Positions 61,082 to 64,000 of a DNA stretch of 64,000 bases are shown here, piece by piece. Numbering within the stretch: the stretch's first letter is position 1; each line of letters starts with the position of its first letter. This DNA is from Cokeromyces recurvatus (Eukaryota; Mucoromycota; Mucoromycetes; Mucorales; Mucoraceae), in NCBI RefSeq assembly GCF_025118155.1, contig NW_026251412.1:1-64000 (forward strand). The letters run 5' to 3'. The translations under genes were made by a program, and so were the position numbers. The notes beneath the pieces were generated by a model. The model was not told the origin of the DNA and did no database searches. It saw nothing but the letters and a program-made list of their open reading frames with translations.

Positions 61082-63020
61082 TTTTTTTTTAATATAAAGT
61101 AGCAAAAAAGAAAAAAAAAAGAAAAGAAAAGAAAAGATAGATTTACCCTTACTTATATACTTCCTCCTTTTATTTTCTTATATAAAGGGATTTACTCTTA
61201 AATCTCCTTAGATTTTCTTTGTCTATGAAAGTCGTTTGTTTTCAACATTGTTCATTATACTTTAAAAGATGTATATAAGTTTGTTTTATTTTATTCTATT
61301 TTATTTTATTTTTTTCAAGCGGGACATGGTCATGACTAATTTTCTTTGCAATATTCAAGTAAATCGATAGTATATGTATTCTTTTGTTTTAATCATATAA
61401 CTACCAAAGAGTATGAATATCACTATTTAAACAATTCTAACTTAATGATAAAGGAGAAATAGATCTTAATAAAGATGGGAGTATTTCCCAAAAAAAAAAA
61501 GTAGGTATATTAAACTCTTCCTTAGAAAAGGTAAATGGTCTCCTCTAGTGGAATAAAATAAAAGCTCCCGTATTATGTAAAATTTAAATGATTTTATTAT
61601 TTATCAATTCGTTTCTAATAAAGGAGATAGTGACGTTAAATCAAATCAAAATAATAATATTTTTTTTTCTCCTCTTAATCTTTACTCTACATCCTCGCAA
61701 TAATCTATCTAAAATGATGCATTTCAATTCTTAGATATAGACTATTCAAAAAAAAAAAAAAAAGTCGATGATTGGAATCAATACTATTCTAGTTCAATGA
61801 TTCCATATATTTGCTTACAGAGCTATATGTCTATATTCACCTCAAGTATTTTTTTAAATAATTACAATAATCCTATAAACGTTTATATGAACGAATTAAA
61901 TAATTTATACCATCATTAGCATTTAATAGTGTTAGTTTTTTTTTCTTGTTAAATATAAAATAGAACTACAAGCATAGCATAGCCATTTAATTTCATTATT
62001 GATATAGAATAATATAATAAATTACATTCTTTCTTTCTAATAACATTTTAGATTGTCTTTTTTATTATAATCTCTAATCAACATAAAATATTAATCTTTG
62101 TAAAAAAAAAAAAAAAAAAAATAACAGCAGTCTGTTATTAGAGCTAAATTAGTAAAAATATTTATAACGAAAAAACAAATTGGATTATATACTGAAAAAG
62201 AAGGGAGGAAAGTAGCTAACTTTAGCAGTAGTGCTCCTAAATGGTTGCTGCATAATTCCATTCATGTGTGGTTTGTGACTACTCGTGACTTTTATTTATG
62301 TGAGATGTGACTGTTTATTACATAATAATGAACAGTGATAAAAATGGGGGTGAAAAAAAAATTTTAGACTTAGGTAATCGCCGAGCAGATTTCGCGCGAT
62401 AATTGACCTAGGACTAGGTTGTGTAATCAAACAATGAAAACGGTTAATTATATACACTTAGGGAAGGTGGTGATGTTTATTTAACATGGTCCGTGTTGCT
62501 GATACGGAAGTAAGACCCCGTACGATGCAGAAAACTACATGTTTCTGAACCTTTTTCTTTATATCATATTATATTCTTTTCGCATCTTTTTTTTCTATCT
62601 CTACTGTAGTAATGCTATAAATCTTCTAATAAAATAAAAGACATCATTTTTTTTTGTAATGTTCATTTTTAATACAAAGATGTTGACATTAACAAGAAGA
62701 AAAAAAAATAATTAAATCGAGATCTAAAAAAGGTATGACAAAATCATTTATTTATTCCATTAACAGCAGTAGCCTAGTATTAAAGAGTTACAATTTAAAG
62801 AAAATAGAGTGATAATCTATCATGACTTAAAGCAATCTACTGCGTGCTTATTTAAATAGAAAAGTATTTTGACACTTTGATCATGAAAGTGAATTAATTT
62901 CAAACAGCGCTTGCTTATTAAAACTTTTTTATTTTATTTCATTTGATTTTTTTGATTGTGCATTTTTTTTTTCTATCCCTTCTTTTTAACATAATAATAA
63001 TATACCACATAATTCTCTAA
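61082..63020. other. Intergenic upstream of Aurora kinase
   Basis: AT-rich, no gene seen. It contains the E2F-like site at 62390 and a mixed-composition block at about 62370-62530. Confidence 0.5.
62390..62398 (+). promoter_or_regulatory. E2F/MBF-like site TTTCGCGCG
   Basis: TTTCGCGC matches the E2F consensus TTTSSCGC and contains the CGCG core of fungal MBF-type sites. It lies 630 bp before the Aurora kinase ATG in AT-rich DNA. Cell-cycle control of that gene is plausible inference. Confidence 0.35.
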
Positions 63021-64000
63021 ATGATTAGATCAGGAACACAACAGAAGCCATTTAGCCCAATTCGAAGAAAGGTATTTATATATAAACTTGTTTTTTTTGT
63101 ATCTGATATTAATATTATTAAGACTTTATATAGACTTCACATGATAATACATCAGATAGCAACAACACTAAAGGAACTACTATAAAAACTTATGACAATA
63201 AAACCAGATTGGATTCACATCGTTCATCAACTAGAAATGGAACAAAACGATCAATATTAACAAGAGGATATACTCAACCATCAACAACTAATGCTAATGT
63301 AATCAATCGTAAACGTACTATATTATCTGATTCTTCAAAGTAAATCCTGAATGAGAATTATTATTATTTTATTAAAAAGAAAAAACGAATAAATTAGTTA
63401 ACATCTTGATTTTGTAGTCGACCTATTAAACAATGGACGCTAGATGATTTTGAAGTTGGCAAAGCGCTTGGAAAAGGTAACTTTGGCCATGTTTATCTTG
63501 CGAGAGAAAAAGAAAGTGGATTTATTGTGGCACTGAAAGTGCTTTATAAATCTGAGCTGGCAAAAACTGGAATTGAAAAACAACTTCGACGTGAAGTAGA
63601 GATACAGGGTCATTTACGGTACAAAAAAAAAAAAAAAAGTGTTTAAATCATATTTAATATAACTTATAATATTTTATTAGACATCCAAATATATTGCGTC
63701 TCTATGGTTATTTTCATGATAAAACACGAGTATTCCTTATACTTGAATATGCAGCAAAAGGAGAATTATTTACAGAATTACAAAATAGGGGAAGATTTAC
63801 AGAATCGGAAGCAGCAAATGTAAGCCTTTTTTTTATTAATAATTTTAGGTATATTTTTAAATTATACTTATATTGCACTATAGTATGCAGCACAAATGGT
63901 AAATGCATTATTATATTTACATCGTAAAAGAGTGATCCATCGTGATATTAAACCAGAAAACCTCATGTTGGGACTAAACGGTGAGCTCAAGATTGGTGAC
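63021..64000 (+). CDS. Aurora-family mitotic kinase (Ipl1/Ark1), 3' truncated by window
   Basis: Serine/threonine kinase of the chromosomal passenger complex, which corrects kinetochore attachments. It starts [17 protein letters not shown]. Short introns follow, then a basic N-terminal tail ([17 protein letters not shown]). The kinase domain has [20 protein letters not shown] (Gly-loop), [11 protein letters not shown] (catalytic Lys), then [40 protein letters not shown] and [13 protein letters not shown] follow, with HRD catalytic Asp, reaching KIGD just before DFG at the window edge. The [18 protein letters not shown] block is diagnostic of Aurora. Introns fall at AAG|ACT, AA|T, CG|A and AAT|TAT. 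Confidence 0.95.

Overview
The window is nuclear DNA of a fungus, most likely an early-diverging one (Mucoromycota, probably Mucorales). Non-coding DNA is extremely A+T-rich with very long A or T homopolymers. Genes carry many short GT..AG introns (about 50-130 nt). The gene set is fungal: condensin CAP-D2, Ppg1-type phosphatase, Mex67, Bni4-like protein, GH46 chitosanase, Aurora kinase. The order-level placement is inference from gene architecture, the GH46 enzyme and the style of the LINE relics; I could not run a search.

Layout. 1-14.3 kb is gene-poor and behaves like a repeat and relic zone. It holds one nicotinamide riboside kinase gene with an apparent frameshift near its 3' end, two DDE transposase relics, two copies of a 560-610 bp LTR-like repeat, GNAT acetyltransferase relics, a golgin-like relic with an internal stop, a 166-bp foldback palindrome, and a LINE 3' end ending about 130 bp before a gene. 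14.4-27.2 kb is a compact run of five plus-strand genes: condensin subunit 1, Ppg1-like phosphatase, ZnT7-like zinc transporter, Mex67-like mRNA export receptor and a PHD-finger protein. 27.2-33.4 kb is a second relic zone with a LINE 3' end, a 42-bp minisatellite and a degenerate transposase.

33.4-49.0 kb holds a paxillin-like LIM protein (plus strand), then a minus-strand series: long-chain acyl-CoA synthetase with a peroxisomal-type C-terminus, ribosomal protein L26, a secreted 12-cysteine DUF7707-like protein, a TRMT2A-type tRNA methyltransferase, a Bni4-like polyQ protein, a small acidic/basic protein, GPN3 GTPase with a start codon split by an intron, and Rrs1. 49-52.2 kb is an AT-rich gap. 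52.2-56.3 kb carries argininosuccinate synthase, preceded by three Gcn4-type TGACTC sites, and the NAD-isocitrate dehydrogenase catalytic subunit. A third LINE 3' end lies at 56.7-57.6 kb. Then come a NUDT19-like Nudix hydrolase, a GH46 chitosanase and, at the right edge, a truncated Aurora kinase gene.

The genes are mostly independent housekeeping units, not a cluster or operon. Thematic links are chromosome segregation (condensin and Aurora at opposite ends), ribosome production (L26, Rrs1) and acyl-CoA metabolism (acyl-CoA synthetase, NUDT19-like). I found no CRISPR array, tRNA or rRNA gene and no convincing novel multi-gene system. The most unusual observations are the split start codon of GPN3, the foldback palindrome, the homopolymer load, a possible 28-nt intron or frameshift in the condensin gene, and the LINE family with a shared 3' tail.
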